Positions 34,877-47,113 of a stretch of 64,000 nucleotides of DNA are shown here, in pieces. Source of the stretch: Triglochin maritima (lineage: Eukaryota > Streptophyta > Magnoliopsida > Alismatales > Juncaginaceae); the NCBI GenBank assembly GCA_963682175.1, contig OY821775.1, forward strand, positions 36,950,053 through 37,014,052, given 5' to 3'. The stretch's first letter is position 1. Every line of letters begins with the position of its first letter. A program made the translations under genes and the position numbers. The notes under the pieces are model-generated. The model saw only the letters and a list, made by a program, of their open reading frames with translations, did no database searches and was not told the DNA's origin.

Positions 34877-37800
34877 ATGCCTCCGAGACGGGTGGTGCCT
34901 GCGGCTGAGACTCGCAGTTCGAGTGAGTCTGCGAGAGAGGAGGCCCGGGAGGCAGAGCGCAGAGTCCTGTTCGACACCGTGGAGCGGTTGAGCGGGATGT
35001 TAGAGCGCCAGGCAGCGCAGAGTGCGCAGGCGGGGGCCGGTGCGATGCACGACCGGTTCATGAGGCAGCACCCTCCGACTTTTGCTGGGCAGATGGATGC
35101 AGAGGCAGCTGAGGAGTGGATCCTCACTATGCAGACGATCTTCAGGGCTATCGACTGTACTCCGGAGAAGAAGGTGGACCTGGCCACCTATGTGCTGAGA
35201 GGAGCTGCAGCGAACTGGTGGAGGTCGACTTCAGCAGTTGTGTTCACCGGTCGAGAGGATGTGTCATGGGAGGAGTTCGTTGAGGAGTTCAACGAGCAGT
35301 ACTTTCCGGAGCATGTGCGAGACGGGAAGCGGGTGGAGTTCCTGGCCCTGGAGCAGGGGAGCATGACACTGGAGGAGTACATTGGGAAGTTTAACGCCCT
35401 TGAGCGTTACTGTCCGGAGATTTTCGTCACTCAGGCGCAGAGGTCGATGAAGTTTGTCGGGGGACTCCGGAAGCATCTGAGGACCCGAGTGTTGTCGAGC
35501 ATGCCGCGCACCTTGGCGGATGCAGTGAGGAGTGCCACTATCATGGAGAGGGACTACCGGGAGAATTATCAGGATGATAGGAGATCGGTAGGGAAATCCT
35601 CAGGGAGGCCAGGAGGGCAGAGTTCGGGGAAGTCGGGCAAGAGGCCCCGGATCGAGGCAGCAGGGGCGCCGCAGCCAGAGGCGTGCAGGAGCTGTGGCAG
35701 AGTGCACACTGGGCGCTGCTTTGGGTCGATTACTTGTCATGGTTGTGGTCAGCAGGGCCACATCGTCAGGAACTGCCCTAGCAAGGGCGCTGGACCGAGC
35801 AGACCTCTGGGACTTCCGAGTGTCAGTGGCGGCGGAGCTAGGAGACCTGCAGCACCGCAGCAGGGTCAGCGCACTGGACGAGTCTTCACTGTCCAGGCAG
35901 ATGAGGCGAGGGACGCCAGCACCGTCGTGGAAGGTACACTTCTTGTGGCAGGTTTAGAGGCTAGAGTGCTTTTTGATTGTGGCGCGACACACTCGTTCAT
36001 CTCGGAGCGATTTGCGGGAGTGTTGGGCTGTACCCCTGCGATGTTGACTGCCACTTTGGAGGTCAGCACACCCCTGGGTCTGGTGGGCACTGTGGGGAGC
36101 TTCATCCCCGGCGCCACGATTGTTTCGGGAGACCAAGATTTTCCGGCAGATCTGGTCTTGCTACCGATGGAGGACTTCGACGTTATTCTTGGGATGGACT
36201 GGCTGTCCCGGCATGACGTGCGTGTCCTTTGCCGTGAGAGGAAGGTCTTGATTCCGAGGTTGGGGTTGCCTGATATCATGATTAGAGGAGTCAGGAACAG
36301 AGGAGGCCGCATTGTGGTGTCAGCTTTGAGGGCTCAGAAGTTGATGCAGCAGGGTTGCAGAGCGTTTCTGGCGACGCTGGTTGTTCCAGAGGCTGAGTCT
36401 CCGAGGCTGGACGAGATAGATGTGGTACGGGAGTTTACAGAGGTGTTTCCAGATGATATTCCAGGATTGCCACCTCCGCGAGAGATGGAGTTTTGCATTG
36501 AGCTGGCAGCAGACACCTCACCGCAGTCGAAGGCCCCGTACAGGATGGCGCCTGCAGAGTTGGCAGAGTTGAAGAAGCAGCTACGGGAGCTGATGGAGGC
36601 TGGATTCATCAGACCGAGTGTCTCACCTTGGGGCGCGCCAGTGCTGTTTGTGAAGAAGAAGGACGGGTCTTTGCGGATGTGCATTGACTATAGGATGCTG
36701 AACAAGGTCACCATCAAGAATAGGTATCCCCTACCTAGGATTGAGGACCTGTTCGATCAGTTGCAGTCAGCGAAGGTCTTCTCTAAGATCGACCTACGCT
36801 CAGGATACCATCAGCTGAGGATCCGAGAGGAGGATGTCCAGAAGACAGCATTCAGGACCAGATATGGGCACTATGAGTTTTTGGTGATGCCTTTTGGGTT
36901 GACGAACGCTCCGGCGGCTTTCATGGATCTGATGAACCGGACGTTCAGGCAGTACTTGGATAGTTGTGTCGTGGTCTTTGTGGATGATATCCTGATTTAC
37001 TCACCCGATGTGGAGCAGCACAGAGAGCACCTGCGGATTGTACTTAGCATTTTGAGAGACCAGAGGTTGTATGCTAAGTTTTCGAAGTGCGAATTCTGGT
37101 TGGACAGAGTCACATTTCTGGGTCACATCGTTTCTGCGGAGGGGATTTCGGTGGATCCGGCGAAGGTAGAGGCAGTGACTGAGTGGAGAGCCCCTACGAG
37201 CGTGACGGAGATCAGGAGCTTTGTTGGACTGGCGGGTTACTACCGTCGCTTCATCAAAGACTTCTCGAGGTTAGCTGCACCTTTGACTGCCCTGACGCAG
37301 AAGGGAGTCACTTTTGTTTGGTCCCAGAAGTGCGAGGACAGCTTTCAGGAGCTGAAGAGACGACTGACGACAGCTCCAGTTTTGACGCTGCCGAGCGGCA
37401 CAGGAGGTTTTGTGATCTACAGTGATGCGTCTGGCATTGGTTTGGGTTGCGTGTTGATGCAGCACGGGAGGGTGATTGCATACGCTTCGAGGCAGCTGAA
37501 GACTCATGAGAGGAATTACCCGACGCATGACTTGGAGTTGGCAGCCGTTGTGCACGCACTGAAGACATGGAGACACTACCTGTATGGTGAGCAGTTTGAG
37601 GTGTTCACCGATCACCAGAGTCTGAAGTATCTCTTCTCCCAGAAGGAGTTGAATATGAGACAGCGTCGTTGGTTGGAGTTCATTAAGGACTACGATTTCA
37701 CCATCTCCTACCACCCGGGGAAGGCGAATTCAGTTGCAGACGCCTTGAGTAGGAGAGTGGAGCTATCAGTTGCTGGCATGTGCCTTCAGGAGTGGAGACT

Positions 37801-39319
37801 GCTTGAGTCATTGGCAGAGTGGAGGCCGTTTACTGGGGACTCTGAGGGAGCAGTGGTAGCTGGATTGCGGGTAGAGCCACAGACTGTTTCACAGGTAGTA
37901 CAGGCGCAGCATGAGGATGATGAGTTGGCCAGTTTGCTGGAGTTGACTGCCAGAGAGGGGTCAGATTTCAGTGTTGGGGTCGATGGAGGTCTGAGATTCA
38001 GAGGGCGGATCTGGGTGCCGAGGGTTGATGGGATGAGAGATGACATCATGGAGGAGGCACACAGAGTGAAGTACACCATCCATCCCGGGAGCACGAAGAT
38101 GTATAAGGACCTGCAGCGGAACTTCTGGTGGAGAGGCATGAAGAAGGACATTGCAGAGTTCGTGAGTCGGTGTTTGGTCTGTCAGCAGGTGAAGATCGAG
38201 CACCAGAGGCCAGCTGGGCCTATGCAGAGCATCGAGCTTCCAGAGTGGAAGTGGGAGCACGTGACGATGGACTTCGTTACGGGGCTACCGAAGACGAGGC
38301 GGTTCCATGACGCGATTTGGGTGATAGTCGATAGACTGACCAAGTCGGCGCACTTTCTGGCCATTAGGACCACCTTGCCTTTGGAGAGTCTGGCGAAGCT
38401 ATATGTAGAGGAGATCGTCAGATTGCACGGAGTACCGGTGAGCATCATCTCTGACAGAGATCCGAGGTTCACATCCAGATTTTGGGGGAGTCTGCAGCAG
38501 GCACTGGGGACACGTCTGAGATTCAGTACAGCTTTTCACCCTCAGACAGACGGTCAGTCAGAGAGGACTATCCAGACTTTGGAGGATATGTTGAGGGCTT
38601 GCACGCTGGACTGGGCTGGACACTGGGATGAGCATCTACCTCTGATTGAGTTTGCCTACAACAACAGCTACCATGCTAGTATTGGGATGGCACCGTATGA
38701 GGCATTGTACGGGAGGCCGTGCAGATCGCCGGTATGCTGGAGTGACGTAGGCGAGAGACAGTTAGTGGGCCCAGAGCTTGTGCAGATGTATGCAGAGAAG
38801 GTTGACCTGATCAGGAGGAGGTTGGCTACAGCACAGAGCAGACAGAAGAGTTATGCTGACCGACGCAGACGGACTTTGAGCTTCGAGGTTGGAGATCACG
38901 TCTTCCTGAAGATTTCACCAGCTCGGGGAGTGATGAGGTTCGGGAAGAAGGGGAAGCTCAGTCCGAGGTATGTCGGACCTTTTGAGATCTTGGACCGTGT
39001 CGGGGAGGTCGCCTACAGAGTTGCTTTGCCACCACAGTTCTCTGGCCTTCACAACGTCTTCCATGTTTCTATGTTGAGGAAGTACGTTGCAGACCCGACA
39101 CATGTGATAGAGATTGCAGTACCTGAGATCCGGCAGGACTTGTCACTTGAGGAGAGGCCAGTTGAGATCATCGATCAGATGGACCATCAGCTCAGGAGGA
39201 GGACCATTCCGATGGTTAAGGTCAGATGGCAGCATCACAGTGAGCGCGAGGCCACCTGGGAGATCGAGGAGGAAGTTCGGAGGCAGTATCCGGAGCTTTT
39301 CGGTGAGTTACCCTTCTGA
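34877..39319 (+). CDS. Chromovirus Gag-Pol polyprotein
   Basis: One intact frame of 1480 codons. The ATG at 34877 is the first in-frame ATG; a longer reading from 34862 would need a TTG start. Domains in order: gag (~65-230), CCHC knuckle ([14 protein letters not shown], 287-300), aspartic protease with DCGATHSF at 367 (DSG is more usual in relatives), reverse transcriptase with FVDD at 701-704, RNase H with YSDAS (Asp850), integrase with HHCC zinc region, then Asp1132, Asp1193 and Glu1229 (35 residues between the last two, the canonical DD35E spacing), and a chromodomain-like C-terminus (~1410-1480, [20 protein letters not shown]). It makes capsid, copies the RNA to DNA, and integrates it; chromodomains steer insertion to marked chromatin. 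All catalytic residues look present. Confidence 0.95.
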   Translation: MPPRRVVPAAETRSSSESAREEAREAERRVLFDTVERLSGMLERQAAQSAQAGAGAMHDRFMRQHPPTFAGQMDAEAAEEWILTMQTIFRAIDCTPEKKVDLATYVLRGAAANWWRSTSAVVFTGREDVSWEEFVEEFNEQYFPEHVRDGKRVEFLALEQGSMTLEEYIGKFNALERYCPEIFVTQAQRSMKFVGGLRKHLRTRVLSSMPRTLADAVRSATIMERDYRENYQDDRRSVGKSSGRPGGQSSGKSGKRPRIEAAGAPQPEACRSCGRVHTGRCFGSITCHGCGQQGHIVRNCPSKGAGPSRPLGLPSVSGGGARRPAAPQQGQRTGRVFTVQADEARDASTVVEGTLLVAGLEARVLFDCGATHSFISERFAGVLGCTPAMLTATLEVSTPLGLVGTVGSFIPGATIVSGDQDFPADLVLLPMEDFDVILGMDWLSRHDVRVLCRERKVLIPRLGLPDIMIRGVRNRGGRIVVSALRAQKLMQQGCRAFLATLVVPEAESPRLDEIDVVREFTEVFPDDIPGLPPPREMEFCIELAADTSPQSKAPYRMAPAELAELKKQLRELMEAGFIRPSVSPWGAPVLFVKKKDGSLRMCIDYRMLNKVTIKNRYPLPRIEDLFDQLQSAKVFSKIDLRSGYHQLRIREEDVQKTAFRTRYGHYEFLVMPFGLTNAPAAFMDLMNRTFRQYLDSCVVVFVDDILIYSPDVEQHREHLRIVLSILRDQRLYAKFSKCEFWLDRVTFLGHIVSAEGISVDPAKVEAVTEWRAPTSVTEIRSFVGLAGYYRRFIKDFSRLAAPLTALTQKGVTFVWSQKCEDSFQELKRRLTTAPVLTLPSGTGGFVIYSDASGIGLGCVLMQHGRVIAYASRQLKTHERNYPTHDLELAAVVHALKTWRHYLYGEQFEVFTDHQSLKYLFSQKELNMRQRRWLEFIKDYDFTISYHPGKANSVADALSRRVELSVAGMCLQEWRLLESLAEWRPFTGDSEGAVVAGLRVEPQTVSQVVQAQHEDDELASLLELTAREGSDFSVGVDGGLRFRGRIWVPRVDGMRDDIMEEAHRVKYTIHPGSTKMYKDLQRNFWWRGMKKDIAEFVSRCLVCQQVKIEHQRPAGPMQSIELPEWKWEHVTMDFVTGLPKTRRFHDAIWVIVDRLTKSAHFLAIRTTLPLESLAKLYVEEIVRLHGVPVSIISDRDPRFTSRFWGSLQQALGTRLRFSTAFHPQTDGQSERTIQTLEDMLRACTLDWAGHWDEHLPLIEFAYNNSYHASIGMAPYEALYGRPCRSPVCWSDVGERQLVGPELVQMYAEKVDLIRRRLATAQSRQKSYADRRRRTLSFEVGDHVFLKISPARGVMRFGKKGKLSPRYVGPFEILDRVGEVAYRVALPPQFSGLHNVFHVSMLRKYVADPTHVIEIAVPEIRQDLSLEERPVEIIDQMDHQLRRRTIPMVKVRWQHHSEREATWEIEEEVRRQYPELFGELPF

Positions 39320-39340
39320 TTTCGGGGCGAAATCCTTTTA

Positions 39341-39352
39341 AGGAGGGTGGAT
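39341..39352 (+). other. Polypurine tract of the chromovirus
   Basis: AGGAGGGTGGA directly before the 3' LTR; primer for plus-strand DNA synthesis. Confidence 0.85.
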
Positions 39353-41204
39353 TGTAAGAACGTGGGAGTGAGGGAGGTATGGAGAGAGGAGTAGGGTGGA
39401 GTATGGTGAGGAGTGGGTGTGAGGTATGGAGGGGGTGTAGGGTAGGTGTAGGGTTTTTGTATAAAACCAAACCCAACCCTTTCTCTTCCTTTCTTTTCCT
39501 CCATTCATTCCACCAAACTCACCCCATTTTTCTCTTGCATCCCGGCGACCAGAGGACGTGGAGGAGCTCCGGCGGCGAGGTGGAGGCGCGCATACGGAGG
39601 AAGAAGGAGAAGAAGCAAGTTTCGACGCCGGAGGAGGAGGAGCTCACGGGACGCGTTTTCTTCACGGTGAAAGGTATGTCACGTCTTCATAGTAACTCCC
39701 CAAGAGGTGTGGGAGTGTAGGGGGCGGCGTTGGTGCCGTTTCCCCGGCGAAATCCGGCGGGACAGTGGCTGAAGGTGCCTGTTCGGTCGACCGGATGGTG
39801 AGATTCGGTCGACCGAATGGCGTCTGGATGATGCCTGTCCCGCGGATAATGAGTAGTTCGGTCGACCGGTGGTTGGGTCGGTCGACCGATAGTTAATAAT
39901 ATTTGCTTACTGCCCGAAAACGGTCGAACGACGTCTGTGTGACGGTCGACCGTTTATGCCAAATTTTAGCGGGAATATTTTATAAGGGTTATATTAGTCC
40001 GGTCGACCGGTGGTTGTTCGGTCGACCGATCCCAGTAGATAGGGTAGACAGACCTTCGGCCGACCGAGTGTGTGTCTCGGTCGACCGAACTGCGCAAGGT
40101 CGGTCAAGAGCGTTGACCATCTAAACGGTCGACCGCTCTGGATCCGGTCGACCGACCGCGTGCAGATTTCCTGTAGTGAAGTGCCTGTTGATCCGGTCGA
40201 CCGGAAGAGTTTCGGTCGACCGAATGCAGTGGGCAGGATTCATGCAGTTTTCCTTATCGGTTGAACGGACCCTGGTTCGACCGACAGGATATATATGTAT
40301 ATATAACGTATAGCGTAGACCTTCCAAACGGTCGACCGCTAGATTTGACCTTGTTCGACTGGTGGGTCGAATTATCTTTCCTTGGTGGATTTATCCACAT
40401 ACGTGACGTCGAGCAGAGGCGACTACCGGCTGCCGAGCCCACGGTCGATCACCGGACCTCGGAGCTACGGATTTCACCTACGACGAGAGCGTATCTTCTG
40501 TTGGACCCCTCGTGGATGCCGGTGCGGCAGAGGGATGCCTGCCATGCCTGTGTGGGTGGTAGATGCCTTCTTCCCTGGTGGGGGAAGGAGATGCACTTTC
40601 CCTGTGGAGGAAAGCCGAGACCTCCTCGTGTGGGACTGGATTGGCAGGGGGGATGCCTCCCTTGTGCCCCTGTGTGCGGCTGGGAGATGAGTGCGGCGAC
40701 CCCCCTCGTGTGGGCCTGGATTGGCAGGGTGGGGGATGTTTCCCATGCCCCTGGCGCGGCTGGGAGATGGTCCGCAGCGGTTGGGGCATGTATGGGGCCC
40801 GAGGCGGATTGCATTGCATGTGCATTCTTGGCATTTTCATCTGTTTTTCTGTATATATAGGAGATGTTGGCATACGGGGTTCCTTTCGGGAACTCAGGCA
40901 GATTTTATGTTTCATTTTCAGGTAGCAGGCAGTCTTAGGTTGGTGGTGACCGAGGGGAGTGCCTCCGGGATCGGGTCCTGTTCTTCCGATCTTTTTGTAG
41001 ATGTAGTGATTACAGTAGTTATGCAGTAGTTATGTATTAGTTGTAATCACTCTTTTGACAACTCTGTATTATGACTTCCACGTGGAGATATTTTATATAT
41101 TATTATGTTGACTTTTCTAGTAACGTGCCCGTGTTGACCGTTGACGGTCGTATGTTGTATGTTTTAAATTTGAAAAATTTCTTCCGCTGTTTCGGGACGT
41201 TACA
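39353..41204 (+). repeat. 3' LTR of the chromovirus
   Basis: Same length (1852 bp) and almost the same sequence as the 5' LTR. Contains the same palindrome cluster. Confidence 0.95.
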
Positions 41205-43628
41205 GTAATAAAGCATACCAATCTCAAAACATCAAAAGCTAACTGAAATTCCCTACAATATGCAGTTCATCATTTTTTCCAATATTATCCAACTTAACAA
41301 TGACAATAAGTATATAAGCATTCAAATATAAGTCAATCTCAAGTGCATCATTTACCAACATATATATATATAATTCTACAACACAATGTCAAGCGTATAA
41401 AGCACTAAATCCACCAGGTAGATACCCTCAGTATACAAATAGTTAGGACATCACACCACTAAATCAACCCAAAAATCCCATCTTTCCACCACAAACCAAT
41501 ATCAAACCCTTAAAAATCCAAACTCCCGGCAAATGCCAATCCAAAACCCTAACAAAACCCAATTCAGCACAACACACCAGTAGCCCACCCTAAAAACAAT
41601 CATACTTATACACTAGCTAGATTAGGTAATTACACAATACCTGTGGAAATTCGGGTTGACCTTCATGTTTAACTGTTAATCAAATTTTCAAAAATTTCTA
41701 CGTGAATCGAGATTCACAACGAGAACTATTCATACAATGACAACAATTAATTTTAATTATGAATGTTAGCTAGTAGCTGACCTTGTTAATCTGTTATTTC
41801 AGAAATATTCCTTGCACTTCTGAACTACTTAATATTATTTATTTATAATAGATATACTTATCATAATATATATTTTATTTTTCCACCACAAACCAATCCC
41901 AAACCATTAAAAACCCAAATTCCTGGGAAATGCCAAATTCAAAACCCTAAAAAAACAATTTAGCACAACACACCTATAATCCCACCCAAAATCCCATCTC
42001 TAAACCCCTAAACAATTAAACAAACCTACTTTTCTGAAAGCACACACATCCCCACGAGCACTTGAAACAAACATTGACAGTCTTAAACTCCTCCAATAGA
42101 AAGAAAAAAACCCCATAAAGATCTAATCTTTACGAACAAAACCCTAAAACAACCCCACAAACCTTACTGATTTTGTGCTTGTTGATCGACACCACCCTGG
42201 ACGCCGATCCCGCCACCGACGCCGCCTAAATCAAACCGAAAAAACTCTAAAAAACATAATCGAAAAGGGAAAAGGCTTCCTTATCTCCTCGACATTGGCG
42301 AGGTCAAGTTGGAGGGAGGAGTTGATCCAGGAGAGGATTTCGCCTTGCCCCCACGAAGTTGGGAAAAAGAAGGGTAGGTGGCGGCCAGGGAGGTCGGCGA
42401 CGTCAGATTAGGTGTTGAGGTTTAGTGTTGGGAGAAGAAGGGTTAGCTGGAGGGGGAGGCGACCGCGGAGGATTTGGGGTTCAGAGGGGTACCGGGGGTG
42501 GAGGAGGGGTCGCGGAGGTTTTGTTGGTTTGGAGGCGACAGGTAAAGGTTTGGTGTAGCGAGGTGGGTTTTGGATTTTGGAGGCGAGTGGGGTCGGGTTT
42601 GGGTTTAGGTCAGTTTGTGTTTTATATTTCTAGGTTGAGGAGAAACGGATTAAATATAATAACAGAAAAATGAAATTGAGCTTATTAGGTCGGATATAAG
42701 GAAAATTGACGTGGTTAATTTAGCATACTCATGTTTCCAAATAACCGACGTTGTATGTCGGATATTATGTTAATTTTTCAAAAAATGATGTGGTATGTTT
42801 GATTTCACGTTGGTTTTTCTAAAATTGACGTGGTAAGCTCTTTGTTAGGTCAATTTTTTAATACCGAAACAATATAGGTGACCTGGTAACCTTATTTTAC
42901 AGCACTGACACTTCAACAATTTCGATGTTTCCGGATAATATGCAAACAAAAAACCTTATCCAAAAGCATTATATATTTTTTTGTAAACACAACATCATAG
43001 TATTTATGGGATTCTTCATTGTTCATTCTTATTTCGATGGAATAAAAGTAATTTTATAAATAAAAAACAAAGAAAAGTATTTGGTAATAATGGTCCATGT
43101 AATTGTTTTCTTTTTTACTATAAATGGAAGCAAATAAGTAAATGAATTAACTAATTAAGTTTGCCATAATTAACACCCTCGGATTGGTAATTTATGAGGA
43201 GGTCTGACCTAACTCTCACGGTCATATTTCTTTCATCTAAAATACACTTTCAACCTCCTTCCGCCCTACTAATTCAACTCTTAAAATTAAGGAACAGCTT
43301 GAAGATTCCGAATTTAATCAATTAATTCATTCCACATATTTTATTTTGTTCAACAACAACAGCTCATTATCGAATTAATAAAAATTATATTATATATCAT
43401 TACCTTGACTAATTATTATCAAATAACTTCCCCGAAGAAATAAGAATATCATAAATACTCCGATAGTATGATTCCAGTAGCAATCACAATTATAAGATCA
43501 AATAAAAGTCCATATACATCTTTGATATTTAAGTTTACTCTTAATTTTTGTGTCATTTTAAAAAATGTTCACCGCTTCTGCTTCTACTTCTTCTTCTTCG
43601 GGGTACTTGGACGTGTTTGCTAAGTCAA
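41205..43628. other. Degenerate repetitive region between the chromovirus and the DUF1677 gene
   Basis: A ~120-bp direct duplication lies at about 41478-41600 and 41880-42000 (TTCCACCACAAACCAAT, then GCACAACACACC). 42170-42600 is a C/G-rich stretch resembling the CACTA leader at 2940-3110 in inverse orientation, and 42640-42900 has GTCGGATAT/GACGTGGT repeats like CACTA subterminal ends. It may be a decayed CACTA piece; no terminus is certain. No gene is supported. Confidence 0.45.
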
Positions 43629-44003
43629 TCAGTCTTTAAGAACCGAATTCATATTTCGTGCTGAACTTTTTCTAAGTATCTTCCTCATCAACGCTGCTTG
43701 ACTTAGCAATGGTTGCTTTAGCTCGACCCGTCTAAAGCGGTCGCACTCTTTGATATGAGTCCACAGAGCCACAGCACGGTTTACCCCATTCCTCTTTGCC
43801 TCCTCGTCTACTGCCATCGAACACATTCCACACAAAAAACGGTCATAATACGTCGCACGAACACATCGAAGGTAGCCCTGTGTGCACTCCTCTGACATGC
43901 CGCAACCCTCGCAGTTGGCCACTCGCACTGCTTCAGAGTTAGGAGATAACTCTTGGCTGATCTGGTAAGTATGGTCTGAGATTGCCCTTTGAAGGACTAC
44001 CAT
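43629..44003 (-). CDS. DUF1677-family protein (probable host gene)
   Basis: A single open frame of 124 codons from the ATG at 44003, ending at 43629. It contains the DUF1677 cysteine motif CEGCGMSEECTQGYLRCVRATYYDRFLCGMCSMAV, cited in parts: CEGCGMSEECT, then YLRCVRATYYDRFLCGMC, then VDEEAKR. The Cys pattern suggests metal binding. The function of these small plant proteins is not known. The in-frame ATG at 44111 would add 36 residues, but its context is poor and it lies at or before the start of transcription predicted from the minus-strand TATA-like box at 44126-44135; the ATG at 44003 has A at -3 and G at +4. It is the only ordinary plant gene in the window and has no visible breaks. Confidence 0.85.
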   Translation of the reverse strand: MVVLQRAISDHTYQISQELSPNSEAVRVANCEGCGMSEECTQGYLRCVRATYYDRFLCGMCSMAVDEEAKRNGVNRAVALWTHIKECDRFRRVELKQPLLSQAALMRKILRKSSARNMNSVLKD

Positions 44004-44125
44004 TTTTGCGTCCAATGGTTGGTGTAATGAGAGCAGATTTTGGTGATCTTGGGAATCAAGGGTAAGTTGGCAACAAATAATAGCTGGAGTACTTGTATGC
44101 ACAAGTTGCATGAATGGGGTGGTTG

Positions 44126-44135
44126 CTATTTATTG
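44126..44135 (-). promoter_or_regulatory. TATA-like box of the DUF1677 gene
   Basis: CAATAAATAG on the minus strand, ~120 bp before the chosen start; would place transcription start near 44100. Confidence 0.45.
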
Positions 44136-44169
44136 GGATATGATTCTTGCGATATAAATGGTCAAGAGA

Positions 44170-45949
44170 GCTTTTTATGATGGTATTAATTAAGTTATAG
44201 CTAATTTCGTTTTCATGAAAGGGCAATCTATATATGATTGTTGGCCAGCCATAGGAATTAAATATTTCTGTTGGCGGTTTTAGAGGTGAGTGTACGTAGT
44301 TATTGTCTACTTATAACTCTAATAGGTACGGTATATCAATACATTTCCGAAAGAAAGGATATATTTTTAAAATGTAAGTACTCGAAATTAATAAAATACT
44401 ATCGACGTCCTATTGATGTTCAACTTTTAAGGGAGTTTTCGTTACAGAATTCAAGATTTAAAGTTTCATGATTTCTGATTTCCAGTTGCTCCGCTATAAC
44501 TGCACGATATAAAAATCCTATGAGAATTTTAAATAAGATGATCTCCAACGCTCTAGAAACAATGTATAATTTTTTCTTAACCACATTATGTGTTATGGCT
44601 GATCAGACAGTTTACCTACGAATCCGTGAGAATAACCGTTGGGAATTGTCTCGAATCTGGAATCGGCAAGAATAGAATAAGTCAACATCGGTTGCGATAC
44701 TCTCATGTTGTGGGTGATTAAGCCGAATTCAGTATGTGTCGAATTTACATTTGAATTTACCATGCCCAAGGACCCAAGATAGAATTTACATTTGAATGGT
44801 GACATCTTTTCAAAATGAAAACCACTTATGATTGCATCATTATCGACGCGGACTAATATTGAAATCTATGTGCACACCTTTTGTTTGGTTGAAGCAGAAC
44901 CGGTTTGTATGCATATGTTGCAATCAATATTACTTTCCGTTTTAGTTGTCTTGGTTCAGAACGTCGCATCACACACATATAGTTCGATTCTTGCAGTGGC
45001 TAAAGGATATTGCAGTACAAATCCATTGTAACAAGCCACGCTTGCTTAATACTGGAGACGTGTTTGCTAATGAAGCAGGAAGTCCTAGCAAAACAGTTGG
45101 TTTCACGAGAAGCTCGATTTTGTAGTAGCCCTCGTTAGAACAGTGACTAGACCGTCATTTTCTAGACCAAAACAATCAAAACTTGTGCTAAAACTAGGGG
45201 CCGATCTCATTAGACGAGAGAATCCGATCGAAAATAAAAGTTTTACTTGGGCATCTGCAAGACATCATATACTGGACGTTTACCGTCAAAGTTTAACTAT
45301 TGTTTCGGTACATCTTTGCTGCTTCATATTTTCTTTGATGATCCAAAAAATTCCGGAACCCACCTCTCTCACATTTACTCTGTACAACTCCCTTTTAGCC
45401 TGTTGTGATCAGCTCTATTACAAAAATGTCTATTTTATTTTGTTTCATAAAAATTGCAAATAAGTCTAACCAAGAATAAAATGTAGACTTAAACTCCAAT
45501 TGATCCTTTAAATATACAACAGGGTCTTAAATTTATTATCGACTCTTGAGAGGATTTCCCACAGAGAGAGAGAGAGTGAGAGAGAGAGAGAGAGATTTTA
45601 GAGTATGAATGAGAAAATTAATCTTGACAGGGTGAGAGAAGGAATTCTAGAGAGAAACAAATTACTATGGCGAGAAAGATATTTCTAAAAAGAGAGTTTT
45701 AGAAAGAGAAATAGGTTTCTATAGAGAGAAAATTGTAGGGAGAAAGAAGGATTAAAAAAAGAAAAGGGATTTTTTCCGACAATTTTAGAAATATCATTTT
45801 CTCTAGTCATCTATCTTTGTAGAATTACATTTATTTTATAGAAATTATTATTTGTGCCCATAAAATTCTCTCTTTTCTTCCGAAATCTAAACAAGAATGG
45901 AGAGTATTCAATTAAACATGCAAAAACCAACACCAAATTAGCATCCACA
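44170..45949. other. Intergenic stretch without a supported gene; (GA)n microsatellite
   Basis: Short frames at 44270-45463 show no recognisable domain. An interrupted (GA)n run at 45561-45596 is followed by a long purine-biased stretch (GAGAGA/AGAAAG) to ~45780. Confidence 0.6.
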
Positions 45950-45974
45950 TACTAGTGCAGAATAGCAAATAAGT

Positions 45975-46175
45975 GTCGTCAAATATACGTTGGTCTCCCA
46001 TAAACGTGACGTCTATAGGCATATATGTCGCGTGTAAGAGAGGTCGATGTTTATAGTTATGTATAGGTGTCAGTTGTAGTATAACCGACGTCTATGTTAT
46101 ATATAAATGTTTGTTATATAGCTGACGTTTATGTTATATATAGACGTCAGTTGTTACATAGCTGGCGTTTATACC
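45975..46175. repeat. Subterminal repeats of CACTA-2, left
   Basis: Repeated GACGTCTATGTTATATATA / TGACGTTTATG units, alternating with CAGTTGT. Confidence 0.65.
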
Positions 46176-47113
46176 TCCTTAATCATTTATCGACCTGAAA
46201 TAAGAAAATTATAATATTTTTTGTTCATACAATATCCTTAATCAATTCTCATCATTTAAACCTACATCATAAATAATAACAACATATATATAAAACATGT
46301 AAGGTTCTCATTCACCTAAATGTCTTCAAGTATAAGGAATTTGTAATTGTTTAAACGTTTTATTAATTACCGCAAGTGCACGACCGTGATGAAGCGGTGA
46401 CAAGTACGGGTTGATCCACGGGGAGGTGAGTAGCATCTGGTTTGTCAGAAATCAAGTGGCAAAAAGGGGAAAGAGATTTGGTTATGCTAAGCTAAACTAC
46501 ACTAAACTAGTAAGTAAGAAATGCGAAAGAAAGCAACGAAAGATCGAAAATCAAAAAGAGAAACCCCCTAAGGGGTGGAGTGTGTGCACAGATGAAGTGA
46601 AATAAGTGATGAATGATGCATATAAGCATGTATGTGTGTGTGCCGTGCGTGTGTTTTCATACATAATAAGTGTCTAAAGATGTGGCAAAACCTATCAATC
46701 CATTCACACAACTTATTAGCAATTACTACTTGATTATCATAAGATTAGGCTCAGCATCAGAAGTGTCTAAAGATATGACAAGACTCATCAAAAACCATGA
46801 ACTCATGTGAAGAACAAAGCTAAAGCATGTGAGGTTTCTAAATGTTGTGGCAAACCCCATCAAACAAAGTTTCTTCAAACAATCAAGCAAGCAACCACAA
46901 ATACAAATACTTAACTAACATATAGCATATTCAACAGGAAATTTCAGTAAATCAACATGAGGAAATTAAGAATGGAAAGTTTCTAAATCTTATGCAAAAC
47001 TCATCAAAATCCCCCAACATGTAGATGATCAAAATACCCCCAATGAACATACAAACATGCAAGTCTACAAAATCAAAAAAAAAATTCAAACATCCAAACT
47101 TCACGACATATAT

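Larger units (their letters stand above)
32894..41204 (+). mobile_element. Complete Tekay/Del-like chromovirus (Ty3/gypsy), 8311 bp, TSD GTAAT
   Basis: Two 1852-bp LTRs (32894-34745, 39353-41204), both TG…CA, flanked by GTAAT at 32889-32893 and 41205-41209. A primer site, an intact polyprotein and a polypurine tract lie in the right places. I noticed only two LTR differences: 34469 T versus 40928 G, and 34543 G versus 41002 T, so insertion was recent. Chromodomain-type C-terminus and domain order put it in the chromovirus clade; Tekay/Del is the best guess from size. Confidence 0.95.

Noticed and set aside
42175..42673. Two open frames rich in Arg and Gly.
   Set aside because: G-rich composition resembling the CACTA leader; no domain and no similarity to each other or to known families that I recognise.
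44004..44111. Upstream ATG extending the DUF1677 protein by 36 residues.
   Set aside because: Poor start context and position at or before the transcription start inferred from the TATA-like box. Not fully excluded.
45143..45463. 106-codon open frame left of CACTA-2.
   Set aside because: No recognisable domain, AT-rich and with unremarkable residue use.
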